This document shows, in pieces, positions 16,064-23,094 of a stretch of DNA of 23,094 bases. Numbering within the stretch: the stretch's first letter is position 1; every line of letters begins with the position of its first letter. The notes beneath the pieces were generated by a model. The model ran no database searches. It was not told where the DNA came from and was given only the letters and a program-made list of their open reading frames with translations. Both the position numbers and the translations under genes were made by a program. Source of the DNA: CAZERD01 sp964515405 (GTDB lineage Bacteria > Campylobacterota_A > Desulfurellia > Desulfurellales > CAZERD01); contig CAZERD010000020.1 of assembly GCA_964515405.1 (NCBI GenBank), positions 1 through 23,094 on the forward strand, given 5' to 3'.

Positions 16064-17221
16064 CTACATTTTTGGCATTACCATTTTTACGAATATAACC
16101 TTGCCGTGCATAACTTTCATTATAGCAACGCTTTTTTGTGGGATTCTGGAACCGTTTTTGTAGCTTATTACACCCGTTACCCCGTGATAACCTTTTGTCT
16201 TGGCGAGTGCGTTTCTTATGGCGACAGGATTGGTTGATTTTGCGTTCTTTATAGCTCTAACCACCATCATGAGGGCATCGTACCCCAGCGCAGCAAACGC
16301 ATTTTCTGGTTTGTGTCCGAACATCTTTGTGTAGTTCTTTATGAAATTCTGGACTACTGGATCAGGGTTACTCCAGGATTGGTGTGTTGTGTAGTAAATG
16401 TTTGTTGCGTACTTCTTTCCGGGAACTTTCTCCAGTAGTGGTGTGTCATACCCGTCGCCACCTGCTATGGGTATGGTTATTCCTGCTTCTCTGACCTGTT
16501 TTACTATAATACCAATGTCATCTGGAACAGCAGAGATGTAGAGAGCATCTGGTTTTGTTTTAAGGGCCTTTAGTCTTGCTATTTGTGCGGAGTAGTCTTT
16601 GTCTCCTGTCTGATAAAAGTCTTCTAAGAGGATCCCCTTTTTCCCCGCGAGCTGCTCAAATCTCTGCTTGAAGTATTTTGAGAGTCCAAGAGTGTAGTCT
16701 GTAGCTCTGTTCGTCCATATTACTATTTTTCTGACATGGAGGTCGTTGTACAAGAAGTCAGCCATAGCGTATGCCTGTACATTGTCACCGAATGGAACAA
16801 GGAACAGATAACTACCTACCATCTCTGGTAGTTTTGGGTCTGTTGCTCCAGACGTAAGGAATGGTACGTGTTTTTTCTGGAAAAGCGGCGCTGCAGCTAA
16901 CACATAGGCTGTGTCTCCGTATCCTATTCCTGCTACGACACCCTCTGAGAGTAGCTGTCTTGCAGCTGTGGCGGCATCTTGGACGTTTGTTTTTGTATCA
17001 ATCCCGATAACTTCAATCTTCTTCCCTAAAACGCCACCCTTTTCGTTTACTTCCTTAGCTGCGAGTTTTACACCGTTGTAGGCTGGGGCGTCTATGGATG
17101 ACATAGCTCCGGTTAGATTGTACAGGGCTCCTATCTTTATGACACCGGAAGCATAGGTTGAGAATGTGAATCCCACTACCAAAGCCAGAGCGTAAACCAT
17201 GATTCTGAAGAATCTGCCCAT
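16064..17221 (-). CDS. livK: ABC transporter periplasmic binding protein, branched-chain amino acid/amide type
   Basis: The substrate receptor of the liv importer (type I periplasmic-binding fold, LivK/AmiC/UrtA family). From the ATG at 17221 it is 385 residues with a signal peptide MGRFFRIMVYALALVVGF ending near STYA-SG. The mature start VIKIGALYNLTGAMSS, then YNGVKLAAKEVNEKGG and FLTSGATDPKLPE, are typical of the ligand-binding lobe. GGGAGGT lies about 7 bases before this ATG. The frame continues upstream to a TTG at 17275 that has its own AGGAGGT site, so a longer form is possible. The ligand could be branched-chain amino acids or another amino acid or amide. Confidence 0.9.
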   Translation of the reverse strand: MGRFFRIMVYALALVVGFTFSTYASGVIKIGALYNLTGAMSSIDAPAYNGVKLAAKEVNEKGGVLGKKIEVIGIDTKTNVQDAATAARQLLSEGVVAGIGYGDTAYVLAAAPLFQKKHVPFLTSGATDPKLPEMVGSYLFLVPFGDNVQAYAMADFLYNDLHVRKIVIWTNRATDYTLGLSKYFKQRFEQLAGKKGILLEDFYQTGDKDYSAQIARLKALKTKPDALYISAVPDDIGIIVKQVREAGITIPIAGGDGYDTPLLEKVPGKKYATNIYYTTHQSWSNPDPVVQNFIKNYTKMFGHKPENAFAALGYDALMMVVRAIKNAKSTNPVAIRNALAKTKGYHGVTGVISYKNGSRIPQKSVAIMKVMHGKVIFVKMVMPKM

Positions 17222-17292
17222 GGCGAACCTCCCTTCTTGAGTATTTTTGGAGTTGTGAAGTTTTGCCGCTTTCAAGGTTTCACCTCCTTTCC

Positions 17293-18285
17293 CTAAAGTA
17301 TTCTTAGCTTTTTATACAGTTTTGCCAGGTTAAACTCTCTATCGCCCATTATACCACCTTGACGTTTTATCAGAGTTACCAAAAGTAGAACAGCCGTAAC
17401 GAGTTGTGATAGTCCATAGAGCTGTGTGGCCGTCTCTATGGGTCTTAGTACTGCGGTGAGGCTGCCTATTACCAGGGCACCTATTATTGCTCCTGTGATG
17501 CTTCTTCCACCGATTACAAGCATAACTATCAGCAGAAATGCTAATGGTAGTGAGAATGAGGCAGGTGTAATGATAGTAATAAGATGAGCCCAAAGCCCGC
17601 CTGCTACACCCGCAAAAAAGGCTCCAAGGACCAGAGAGAATAGCTTATAGTATGTTAGGGAGACTCCCAGGCTTTCTGCTGCTATCTCATCTTCTCTTAC
17701 AGCGAGCAGTGCCCTACCCATGTATGAGTTCATGACCCTTTTTACGGTGTATACAGTGATTACAAGCCACCCGTATATCCACCATATGTTGGTGTAGGGA
17801 TATATACCGCTAATACCTCTGGGTCCGCGCGTTATACTGTTCATGTTGGTTATGAATACTTCAACAATTATCATGAAGCCTATTGTAGCTACTGCTAGAT
17901 AATTTCCCTTCAGTCTAAGTATAGGAAACCCGATTAGGAGCGCGCTTATCGCTGCTGCTATACCCCCTATTATTAGTGATACTGGAAATGGAAGCTGTAC
18001 GCTGCTAAGAAAATGAGGTAGGGCGGGCATCATTATGAGTTTTCTCATTGGTGGGAAGGTAAGTATTGCCGATATGTAGGCTCCTATTGCCATGAATGCT
18101 GGATGCCCCAGTGAGAAAAGTCCGGTGAAGCTATTAGTTAGAGACAAGCTCACCGTCAGCATAACATATATGCCCAGAAATTCCACCACGGAGATATAGT
18201 AATCATTCAGTGTGTGATTTAGCAAGAACATTAAGGCTCCAAATATTATTATGGTGTACAGAGTGGACAGAATTTCTTCTCTCAT
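17293..18285 (-). CDS. livM: ABC transporter permease LivM
   Basis: The second inner-membrane permease of the liv importer, 330 residues with about nine or ten hydrophobic segments. Typical LivM elements are visible: SFTGLFSLGHPAFMAIGAYISA near residue 50, LRLKGNYLAVATIGF in the middle, and the cytoplasmic coupling loop MGRALLAVREDEIAAESLG, which contacts the LivG/LivF ATPases. Its ATG overlaps the livH stop by ATGA. The 71 bases between its stop and the livK ATG hold two ribosome-site sequences but no terminator. Confidence 0.94.
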   Translation of the reverse strand: MREEILSTLYTIIIFGALMFLLNHTLNDYYISVVEFLGIYVMLTVSLSLTNSFTGLFSLGHPAFMAIGAYISAILTFPPMRKLIMMPALPHFLSSVQLPFPVSLIIGGIAAAISALLIGFPILRLKGNYLAVATIGFMIIVEVFITNMNSITRGPRGISGIYPYTNIWWIYGWLVITVYTVKRVMNSYMGRALLAVREDEIAAESLGVSLTYYKLFSLVLGAFFAGVAGGLWAHLITIITPASFSLPLAFLLIVMLVIGGRSITGAIIGALVIGSLTAVLRPIETATQLYGLSQLVTAVLLLVTLIKRQGGIMGDREFNLAKLYKKLRIL

Positions 18286-19193
18286 TTTATTATTTCTTCC
18301 TTTCTTCCAAGTATTCCTTCAGGTTTAATTAGCAGTATTACTATCAATAGAAAGAAAACAAAGGCGTTACGGTAACCAGACATGTCTGGAGGTAACATGC
18401 CGACGAAGAATACCTCGGAAAATCCCAGGATGTACCCTCCTAAAGCGGCACCTCTTATATCACTTATTCCTCCTATAACGGCTGCTACAAATGATTTCAG
18501 TCCTGGAACGAAACCCATCAATGGTGATATTTGGCCATATTTTGTTCCCCACATGAATCCTGTGACTGCAGCTAAGGAAGAACCTATGGCGAAGGCAAAC
18601 ATTATAACTTTATTCACATTTATACCCATTAGTTTTGATGCGTTGAGGTTTTGAGAGGTTGCTCGCATTGCCATACCCATTTTGGTGTAACTTGTGTACA
18701 TATACAGTGCCATTATTATAAATACTGAAAGAACCACTATGACAATATCTATAACCCTGAAAGAAATGCTTCCTATGGATATGAGCTTGTTAAGGTAACT
18801 TGGTACATTGAAGCTGCGGGGTTGGGCCGTAACAAGCAATATGCCCAGATTTTCTATAAACGATGAAACCGCAAGCGATGTGATGAATCCCACTACTTGC
18901 GATGCTCCTCTTATGGGTCTGAACGCTATTTTCTCTATTGCTACGCCTATTCCAAATCCTACCACAGCTACCACCAATATAATGAACCATATTGGAGCGG
19001 CACCCTTAAGTGCAAGGAGGAGACCCAGAGATGTAAAAGAACCGAGCATTATTATGTCGCCGTGGGCGAAGTTGATTAAGCCTAATATGCTGAATATCAT
19101 GGAAAAACCTATAGCCACCAAAGAGTACATGCTACCGAGAATTAATCCGTTTATTACTTGTTGAATTACATAAGACACCGAGAAGAATTCCAC
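18282..19193 (-). CDS. livH: ABC transporter permease LivH
   Basis: The first inner-membrane permease of the liv importer. From the GTG at 19193 it is 303 residues. GLILGSMYSLVAIGFSMIF, then LGLINFAHGDIIMLG, and the coupling loop TKMGMAMRATSQNLNASKLMG are all classic LivH features, as is the C-terminal GISDIRGAALGGYILG. The frame stays open to a TTG at 19208 inside livF. I prefer the GTG because GGAGG lies 8 bases before it and it follows the livF stop by four bases. A later GTG is possible. Confidence 0.93.
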   Translation of the reverse strand: MEFFSVSYVIQQVINGLILGSMYSLVAIGFSMIFSILGLINFAHGDIIMLGSFTSLGLLLALKGAAPIWFIILVVAVVGFGIGVAIEKIAFRPIRGASQVVGFITSLAVSSFIENLGILLVTAQPRSFNVPSYLNKLISIGSISFRVIDIVIVVLSVFIIMALYMYTSYTKMGMAMRATSQNLNASKLMGINVNKVIMFAFAIGSSLAAVTGFMWGTKYGQISPLMGFVPGLKSFVAAVIGGISDIRGAALGGYILGFSEVFFVGMLPPDMSGYRNAFVFFLLIVILLIKPEGILGRKEEIIK

Positions 19194-19197
19194 CTTA

Positions 19198-19902
19198 CTA
19201 CCCTCCAAGATAGGCTTTTTTGACTTGTTTGTTTTCTATCAGTTCTTTTGCGCTGCCCTCTAATACTATCTTGCCTGTCTCAAGCACATATCCCCTATCT
19301 GCTATTTCTAGAGCCATATTTGCATTTTGTTCCACCAGGAGCACGGTGGTTCCCTCTTTATTTATATGTTTTATTATGTCAAATATTTTATCAACTATGT
19401 TTGGTGCAAGACCAAGGCTTGGTTCGTCCAGCAATATGAGCTGGGGACTCGACATTAGCGCTCTTCCTATCGCGAGCATTTCCTGTTCACCCCCAGAGAG
19501 TGTTCCAGCTATTTGCCTCTCCCTTTCTTTCAGTATGGGGAACAGTGAGAATACCCACTCCATATCCCTTGCTATTGAAGCTTTATCTTTTCTTAAGTAT
19601 GCCCCGAGGAGTAAGTTTTCTTTTACTGTCATGTACGGGAAGAGCTGTCTTCCCTCGGGGCAGTGAGAAATACCCAACCCCACTATTTCTTCGCTGCTGC
19701 TGTGTGTGATATCCTTTCCATTATATGTTATTTTTCCCCTTTTGGGATGGACGAGCCCAGATATTGTTTTAAGGGTTGTGGTTTTTCCAGCTCCATTTGC
19801 TCCTATCAATGTGACAATTTCTCCTTTGTTTATCTTGAAGCTTATGTTTTTTAGGACGTATACGGAATCGTAGTAGACCTCAATGTTCTCCAGTTCAAGC
19901 AC
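19198..19902 (-). CDS. livF: ABC transporter ATP-binding protein LivF
   Basis: One of the two ATPases of the liv importer. Walker A is GANGAGKTT, the family-specific CPEGRQLFPYMTV follows, the ABC signature is LSGGEQEMLAIGRAL, and Walker B is LILLDEPSLGLAP; a switch-region LLVEQN is also present. Starting at the GTG at 19902 gives 234 residues beginning with the standard LELENIEVYYDS, and overlaps the end of livG by 8 bases. A TTG at 19920 would add six extra residues. GGGAG lies upstream of the GTG. Confidence 0.94.
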   Translation of the reverse strand: MLELENIEVYYDSVYVLKNISFKINKGEIVTLIGANGAGKTTTLKTISGLVHPKRGKITYNGKDITHSSSEEIVGLGISHCPEGRQLFPYMTVKENLLLGAYLRKDKASIARDMEWVFSLFPILKERERQIAGTLSGGEQEMLAIGRALMSSPQLILLDEPSLGLAPNIVDKIFDIIKHINKEGTTVLLVEQNANMALEIADRGYVLETGKIVLEGSAKELIENKQVKKAYLGG

Positions 19903-20662
19903 TTTTCTTTTTTCTCCCAAGATATGCTTCTATTACCTTCGGGTTGTTTTGTATTTCTTCTGGAGTACCCTCGGCTATGACTTCCCCCTTGTTGAGGACT
20001 TGTATTCTTTTGCATACTCCCATTACCATCCTCATGTCGTGCTCTATTAGGAATATGGTTAGATCAAACTCATTCTTTATTTTTGTTATTAGATTCATAA
20101 CTTCTTCTGTTTCACTTGTGTTGAGGCCTGCTGCCGGTTCATCCATGAGCAGGAGTTTGGGTCTGCTCATCATTGCTCTTGCTATTTCAACTTTTTTTTG
20201 GATACCATAAGGGAGATCTTTCGGGTAGTAGTTTCTGTAGTCTGAAATTCCAAAAAGCAACAGGTACTTTTCTGCTTCTTCCAGAACAGTTTTTTCTTCT
20301 TTTCTGCAGCTTCTAAGGTAGAGTAGGGCGCTTATCAGGCTGTATTTGTGGTGTACGTGATAGGCTATTCTAAGATTCTCCAATACTGTAAGGTCTTTGA
20401 ACAATCTGACATTTTGGAATGTTCTGACCATGCCCATTTTCACTATCACATGGGGTTTTAGTCCGGTGATTTCTGTTTCTTTAAGGAATATTTTGCCGGA
20501 TGTGGGTTTAAGTACACCTGTTATTAGATTGAATACAGTGGTTTTTCCAGCACCATTTGGACCGATAAGACCTACTATCTCGCCTTTTTTAATGTGGAGA
20601 TTATAGTTATTGACGGCTATCAATCCACCAAACTGCTTCCTTAAGTTTTGAACCCGAAGCAA
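19895..20662 (-). CDS. livG: ABC transporter ATP-binding protein LivG
   Basis: The other ATPase of the liv importer and the first gene of its operon. From the TTG at 20662 it is 255 residues, the usual LivG length, opening LRVQNLRKQFGGLIAVNN. Walker A is GPNGAGKTT, then VRTFQNVRLF, a degenerate signature region LPYGIQKKVEIARAM in the position of LSGGQQ, Walker B LLLMDEPAAGLN, and the switch LIEHDM. An ATG at 20725 would be in frame but lies upstream of the -35 box of the promoter found here. By contrast the TTG has GGAGG exactly 6 bases before it. Confidence 0.94.
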   Translation of the reverse strand: MLRVQNLRKQFGGLIAVNNYNLHIKKGEIVGLIGPNGAGKTTVFNLITGVLKPTSGKIFLKETEITGLKPHVIVKMGMVRTFQNVRLFKDLTVLENLRIAYHVHHKYSLISALLYLRSCRKEEKTVLEEAEKYLLLFGISDYRNYYPKDLPYGIQKKVEIARAMMSRPKLLLMDEPAAGLNTSETEEVMNLITKIKNEFDLTIFLIEHDMRMVMGVCKRIQVLNKGEVIAEGTPEEIQNNPKVIEAYLGRKKKSA

Positions 20663-20692
20663 TTTCAACCTCCCAACCCCCCAATTTTGAGG

Positions 20693-20721
20693 AATATACT
20701 CAAAAAGTGTTATGATGTCAA
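20693..20721 (-). promoter_or_regulatory. livG: Strong sigma-70-type promoter of the liv operon
   Basis: On the minus strand TTGACA (20721-20716, perfect), a spacer of exactly 17 bases and TATATT (20698-20693, 5 of 6). Transcription would begin near 20686, leaving about 24 bases of leader that holds GGAGG and leads to the TTG start at 20662. This is the best promoter in the window and it drives the liv-amidohydrolase-asparaginase unit. Confidence 0.7.
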
Positions 20722-20751
20722 TCAATCCTTAAAAATTTCTTTAAAAGTGAA

Positions 20752-20767
20752 CAGTACCTTTGTACTG
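20752..20767. other. Perfect inverted repeat upstream of the liv promoter
   Basis: CAGTAC and GTACTG form a 6-bp perfect inverted repeat with a 4-base centre, CTTT. It lies 30 bases upstream of the liv -35 box and 68 bases downstream of the flavoprotein stop. As a hairpin it could end flavoprotein transcription, but the T-run after it is poor. As a dimeric site it could bind a regulator of the liv operon. The rest of this 170-base gap shows only AT-rich sequence. Confidence 0.35.
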
Positions 20768-20834
20768 AGTAAAAACGATATGACTTATTTTATGATTTTG
20801 TAATCTGCTTGGTTGGAGTTGATGCTTGTGGAGT

Positions 20835-22331
20835 TTATAGGTTTTTCAATGCTAATTTTGCTGCTATAAGCCCAGATGTCGCAGATGGTGATATGCCACC
20901 AGCTATTGTACTTGCACCGCAAAGGTAGAACCTTGGTATCTCTGTTGAAATGCTGAATCTACCTGGTCCCATCTGTTCAGGCGTTTGAGCAAGCCCGTAA
21001 CAGCCGCCCAGTGGGGCTTTGACCCAATATTCGTTTGTGAGGGGCGTTGCAAATTCTAGAGTCTCAATGTGTTTTGATAGTCCGGGTATGTACTTTTCAA
21101 CCTTTCCTATGAGTCTCATACCAAGTGAGTGTTTGAATTCTTCGTATTCTTTTCCTCTTTTCATGGATGGTGTGTGTTTCCAGCGCGCGAAGGCCTCGAA
21201 TGGTGCATATGATATTATTTCAAGCGTATGTGATCCGGGGGGTGCATGGTTGCCTTTTGGGTCTTTGAGGGTTGGACTCGTCAGGAAGAAGTATGGAAAT
21301 TCCTCCCAGTCTTTGTAGTTAAATTCATTTGTGTCTGAATGTATGAGGTTTGCGTCGCTTATTCCATATTTTGTTATGTCCATGGTTGTTCCGATAAATG
21401 CGTAGAATGATCCCTTTGATTGTGTTGAGTATTTGGCTTTTCTGTATAGATTGGGTGGTGTAATGTCAGGGGACATTATTCTTGTGAATAGCATAGATGG
21501 ATTTACGTTGGATATGACGGAGCGGGTTTTAAAGGTTCCCCGTGTTGTATGGATTACAAATAGTCTATTTTTCATTGTTATCCTGAGGGCCTCGGTTTTT
21601 TTGAGCATGGTACCATTGTTTTCTGAGATGGTTTTCAGAAATGCTTCTTTGAACGAGGCGCTTCCTTCCCGGGGATAGTAAGCCCCTTTCAGGTAATGCA
21701 TGAGTACAAGGGCCATGAACGGTGATGCTTCATCTGGGGATAAGCCTGTTTCGCCGGACATGGAGGAGAATATGAATTTTAAATCTTTATTATTTGTTAT
21801 TTCATCTATAAGACTTCCGTAGGTTTTCTTGAGCAATTTTAACATGAATGGTGCCTTTGTGGGAGCTTTTATTGCGGTTTTGATACTTTTGGGATTTGAA
21901 GATGTTTTAACTGCTTTCTCTATTTTTAGCAGTAGATTTATTAGCTTTTCTATGGTTTTTTCTTCTTTGGGGAAGTCAGATATTAATCTGTCCTTGAATT
22001 TGTTTATCCCTCTTGGTAGCTTGAATACTCTACCGCCAAAGTGATACTCACAAAAGCCATTCGGGTTTAATTCCACAAATTCAAGTTTATTCCATACACC
22101 CATTGCTTTTAGTGTTTTGGTGAAATTTCCATTTTCTCCCAAATCTCCAAGGTAATGTAACCCTGTGTCAAACCTGTATTTTCCTCTTTTGAATGGGTTT
22201 ATATAGCCTCCAAACTCTGGCATAGCTTCAAGGAGCAACGTCTTTGCTCCCTCCAAAGATGTTTTTGCTGCTGCGGAGAGCCCCCCTACGCCACTACCTA
22301 TAACGGTTACATCGTAAATAGTTTCTTTCAT
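20835..22331 (-). CDS. FAD-dependent phytoene dehydrogenase/retinol saturase-like oxidoreductase
   Basis: A 498-residue flavoprotein of the phytoene desaturase/carotenoid isomerase/retinol saturase group. The N-terminal Rossmann loop is VIGSGVGGLSAAA (GSGVGG at 12-17) with Glu35 at the end of the second strand for the FAD ribose. GGYINPFKRGKYRFDTGLHY is the conserved substrate/FAD region, and the C-terminus has FYLCGASTIAGGISPSATSG for FAD binding. The ATG at 22331 has AAAGGAGG 8 bases upstream. The frame is open for 51 more codons upstream, but these cross the divergent promoter region and are not used. No carotenoid or isoprenoid gene is nearby, so the substrate is unknown. It stands alone, with the liv operon 170 bases downstream having its own promoter. 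Confidence 0.88.
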   Translation of the reverse strand: MKETIYDVTVIGSGVGGLSAAAKTSLEGAKTLLLEAMPEFGGYINPFKRGKYRFDTGLHYLGDLGENGNFTKTLKAMGVWNKLEFVELNPNGFCEYHFGGRVFKLPRGINKFKDRLISDFPKEEKTIEKLINLLLKIEKAVKTSSNPKSIKTAIKAPTKAPFMLKLLKKTYGSLIDEITNNKDLKFIFSSMSGETGLSPDEASPFMALVLMHYLKGAYYPREGSASFKEAFLKTISENNGTMLKKTEALRITMKNRLFVIHTTRGTFKTRSVISNVNPSMLFTRIMSPDITPPNLYRKAKYSTQSKGSFYAFIGTTMDITKYGISDANLIHSDTNEFNYKDWEEFPYFFLTSPTLKDPKGNHAPPGSHTLEIISYAPFEAFARWKHTPSMKRGKEYEEFKHSLGMRLIGKVEKYIPGLSKHIETLEFATPLTNEYWVKAPLGGCYGLAQTPEQMGPGRFSISTEIPRFYLCGASTIAGGISPSATSGLIAAKLALKNL

Positions 22332-22353
22332 TGTTCTTTCCTCCTTTATGATC

Positions 22354-22417
22354 ATACTATCAAAAATTGGTACGTATGTATAGCCATTGATGGAGACTAA
22401 CTTGTGTGATACTATCA
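22354..22417 (+). repeat. Pair of 9-bp direct repeats between divergent genes
   Basis: ATACTATCA occurs at 22354-22362 and again at 22409-22417 in the 100-base space between the flavoprotein and hisIE starts. The second copy overlaps the candidate -10 box of hisIE (TACTAT). The first overlaps a candidate minus-strand -10 box for the flavoprotein gene (TATGAT, 22356-22351), although I see no good -35 partner for it. The placement would suit a shared operator, but chance cannot be excluded. Confidence 0.35.
22387..22415 (+). promoter_or_regulatory. Candidate promoter for hisIE
   Basis: TTGATG (22387-22392, 4 of 6), a 17-base spacer and TACTAT (22410-22415, 4 of 6). Transcription would start near 22422, so the leader is only about 10 bases and begins at the GGGGGTG ribosome-site-like sequence. 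Confidence 0.4.
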
Positions 22418-22431
22418 TTTGGGGGTGTTTT

Positions 22432-23094
22432 ATGATGGACATAACGAGTATATTAAATTTCGATGAGAATGGTCTTATCCCCATAGTGGTGCAGGATTTC
22501 TACAGTGGGGATGTGTTAATGGTGGCGTATGGTAACGTTGAGTCTCTGAGAAAAACGGTTGAAACAGGATTTGCACATTATTACTCTCGCAGTAGGAAGA
22601 AGCTTTGGAAGAAAGGAGAGACAAGTGGACATGTGCAGAAGGTAAAACAAATACTTATTGATTGTGATGAGGACACATTGTTGTTTAAAGTCGAGCAGAT
22701 GGGAGCTGCATGCCACACTAACCATAGGAGTTGTTTTTTTAGGGAATACTATAGGGGGATAGTAAGGGAAATATTACCCATCATGAATAGTGATGATTTG
22801 ATATACGGGACGATAGATGATGGATCTGTATTGGACAAGTTGCACAGGGTATTGCTTGATAGGAAAGAGGAATTGCCTGAGGGCTCATATACGGCCAAGT
22901 TGTTTGTGGGTGGAGTGAATTCTATCATAAAGAAGGTGGGTGAGGAAAGTGCTGAATTTGTAGCCTCACTGAAAGAGGCTAAGCATGGTGAGATCATATA
23001 TGAGGCAGCTGATCTCATTTTTCATATCGTTGTTGCTCTTACCATGTTTGATATACCACCTTCTGCGGTGATGGAGGAGCTGGGTAGAAGGCTT
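22432..23094 (+). CDS. hisIE: Bifunctional phosphoribosyl-AMP cyclohydrolase/phosphoribosyl-ATP pyrophosphatase (cut by window end)
   Basis: Carries out steps 2 and 3 of histidine synthesis in one polypeptide. I read 221 codons from the ATG at 22432 without a stop. HisI domain (about 1-105): IPIVVQDFYSGDVLMVAY, YYSRSRKKLWKKGETSGH, the metal-binding IDCDED (77-81) and the zinc cysteines Cys94 and Cys101 in AACHTNHRSC. HisE domain (about 133-221): LHRVLLDRKEELPEGSYTAKLF, then KKVGEESAEF and YEAADLIFHI, whose acidic residues bind magnesium. HisE normally ends shortly after the ELGRRL seen at the edge, so only a few residues are missing. GGGGG lies about 6 bases before the ATG; a second ATG follows directly. 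No other his gene is in view. Confidence 0.93.
   Translation, partial: MMDITSILNFDENGLIPIVVQDFYSGDVLMVAYGNVESLRKTVETGFAHYYSRSRKKLWKKGETSGHVQKVKQILIDCDEDTLLFKVEQMGAACHTNHRSCFFREYYRGIVREILPIMNSDDLIYGTIDDGSVLDKLHRVLLDRKEELPEGSYTAKLFVGGVNSIIKKVGEESAEFVASLKEAKHGEIIYEAADLIFHIVVALTMFDIPPSAVMEELGRRL

Noticed and set aside
22332..22484. 51-codon N-terminal extension of the flavoprotein
   Set aside because: The extension crosses the divergent promoter region and the hisIE start, and the ATG at 22331 has a strong ribosome site and begins directly before the FAD-binding fold.
1..23094. CRISPR arrays, insertion sequences, tRNA or rRNA genes, defence islands
   Set aside because: I found no regularly spaced repeats, transposase, integrase, terminal inverted repeats or RNA-gene signatures; nearly all the sequence is accounted for by housekeeping and transport genes.

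Overview
The window is an ordinary, gene-dense bacterial chromosome segment. It holds 20 protein-coding genes, two of them cut by the window edges. I see no rRNA, tRNA, CRISPR array or insertion sequence. The DNA leans AT-rich. Arginine is mostly AGA/AGG, isoleucine is often ATA, and TTG/GTG starts are frequent. A lipoprotein with a LolB-like pattern, a periplasmic-type binding protein and the diaminopimelate pathway point to a diderm (Gram-negative) bacterium. The codon use and compact, overlapping genes would suit a thermophilic anaerobe, but that is inference and I do not assign a phylum.

Layout. Positions 1-2620 (minus) carry an MFS permease cut at its C-terminus, with its own promoter, and two adjacent EamA/DMT permeases that overlap by ATGA. 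Positions 2728-3590 (plus) carry a small helical protein with a FliT-like pattern and an isochorismatase-family hydrolase. Positions 3571-11110 (minus) form a tight operon read lysA-dapF-dapA-dapB-purF-dinG-lipoprotein: the late steps of diaminopimelate/lysine synthesis, the first enzyme of purine synthesis (Fe-S type), an Fe-S helicase and an exported lipoprotein. Positions 11214-13218 (plus) carry a secreted cell-wall hydrolase with four LysM repeats and an NlpC/P60 domain, then ruvC. Positions 13109-20662 (minus) hold livG-livF-livH-livM-livK (a complete branched-chain-amino-acid/amide-type ABC importer), a creatininase-family amidohydrolase, a type I asparaginase and rlmN. A near-consensus promoter (TTGACA-17-TATATT) sits ahead of livG. 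Positions 20835-22331 (minus) encode a phytoene-dehydrogenase/retinol-saturase-like flavoprotein. Positions 22432-23094 (plus) encode a HisI-HisE fusion, cut at the window end.

How the genes fit together. The liv block plausibly imports an amino acid or small amide that the two cytosolic amidohydrolases then open. The lysA-dapB block makes meso-diaminopimelate and lysine for the wall, and the divergent LysM/NlpC hydrolase acts on that wall.

I did not find a clearly new biological system. The points most worth checking are start and boundary questions: a 110-nt tail-to-tail overlap of ruvC and rlmN, a promoter that sets the livG start, two in-frame initiation signals on livK, three candidate leaderless or near-leaderless starts, and the proposed amide-uptake operon.
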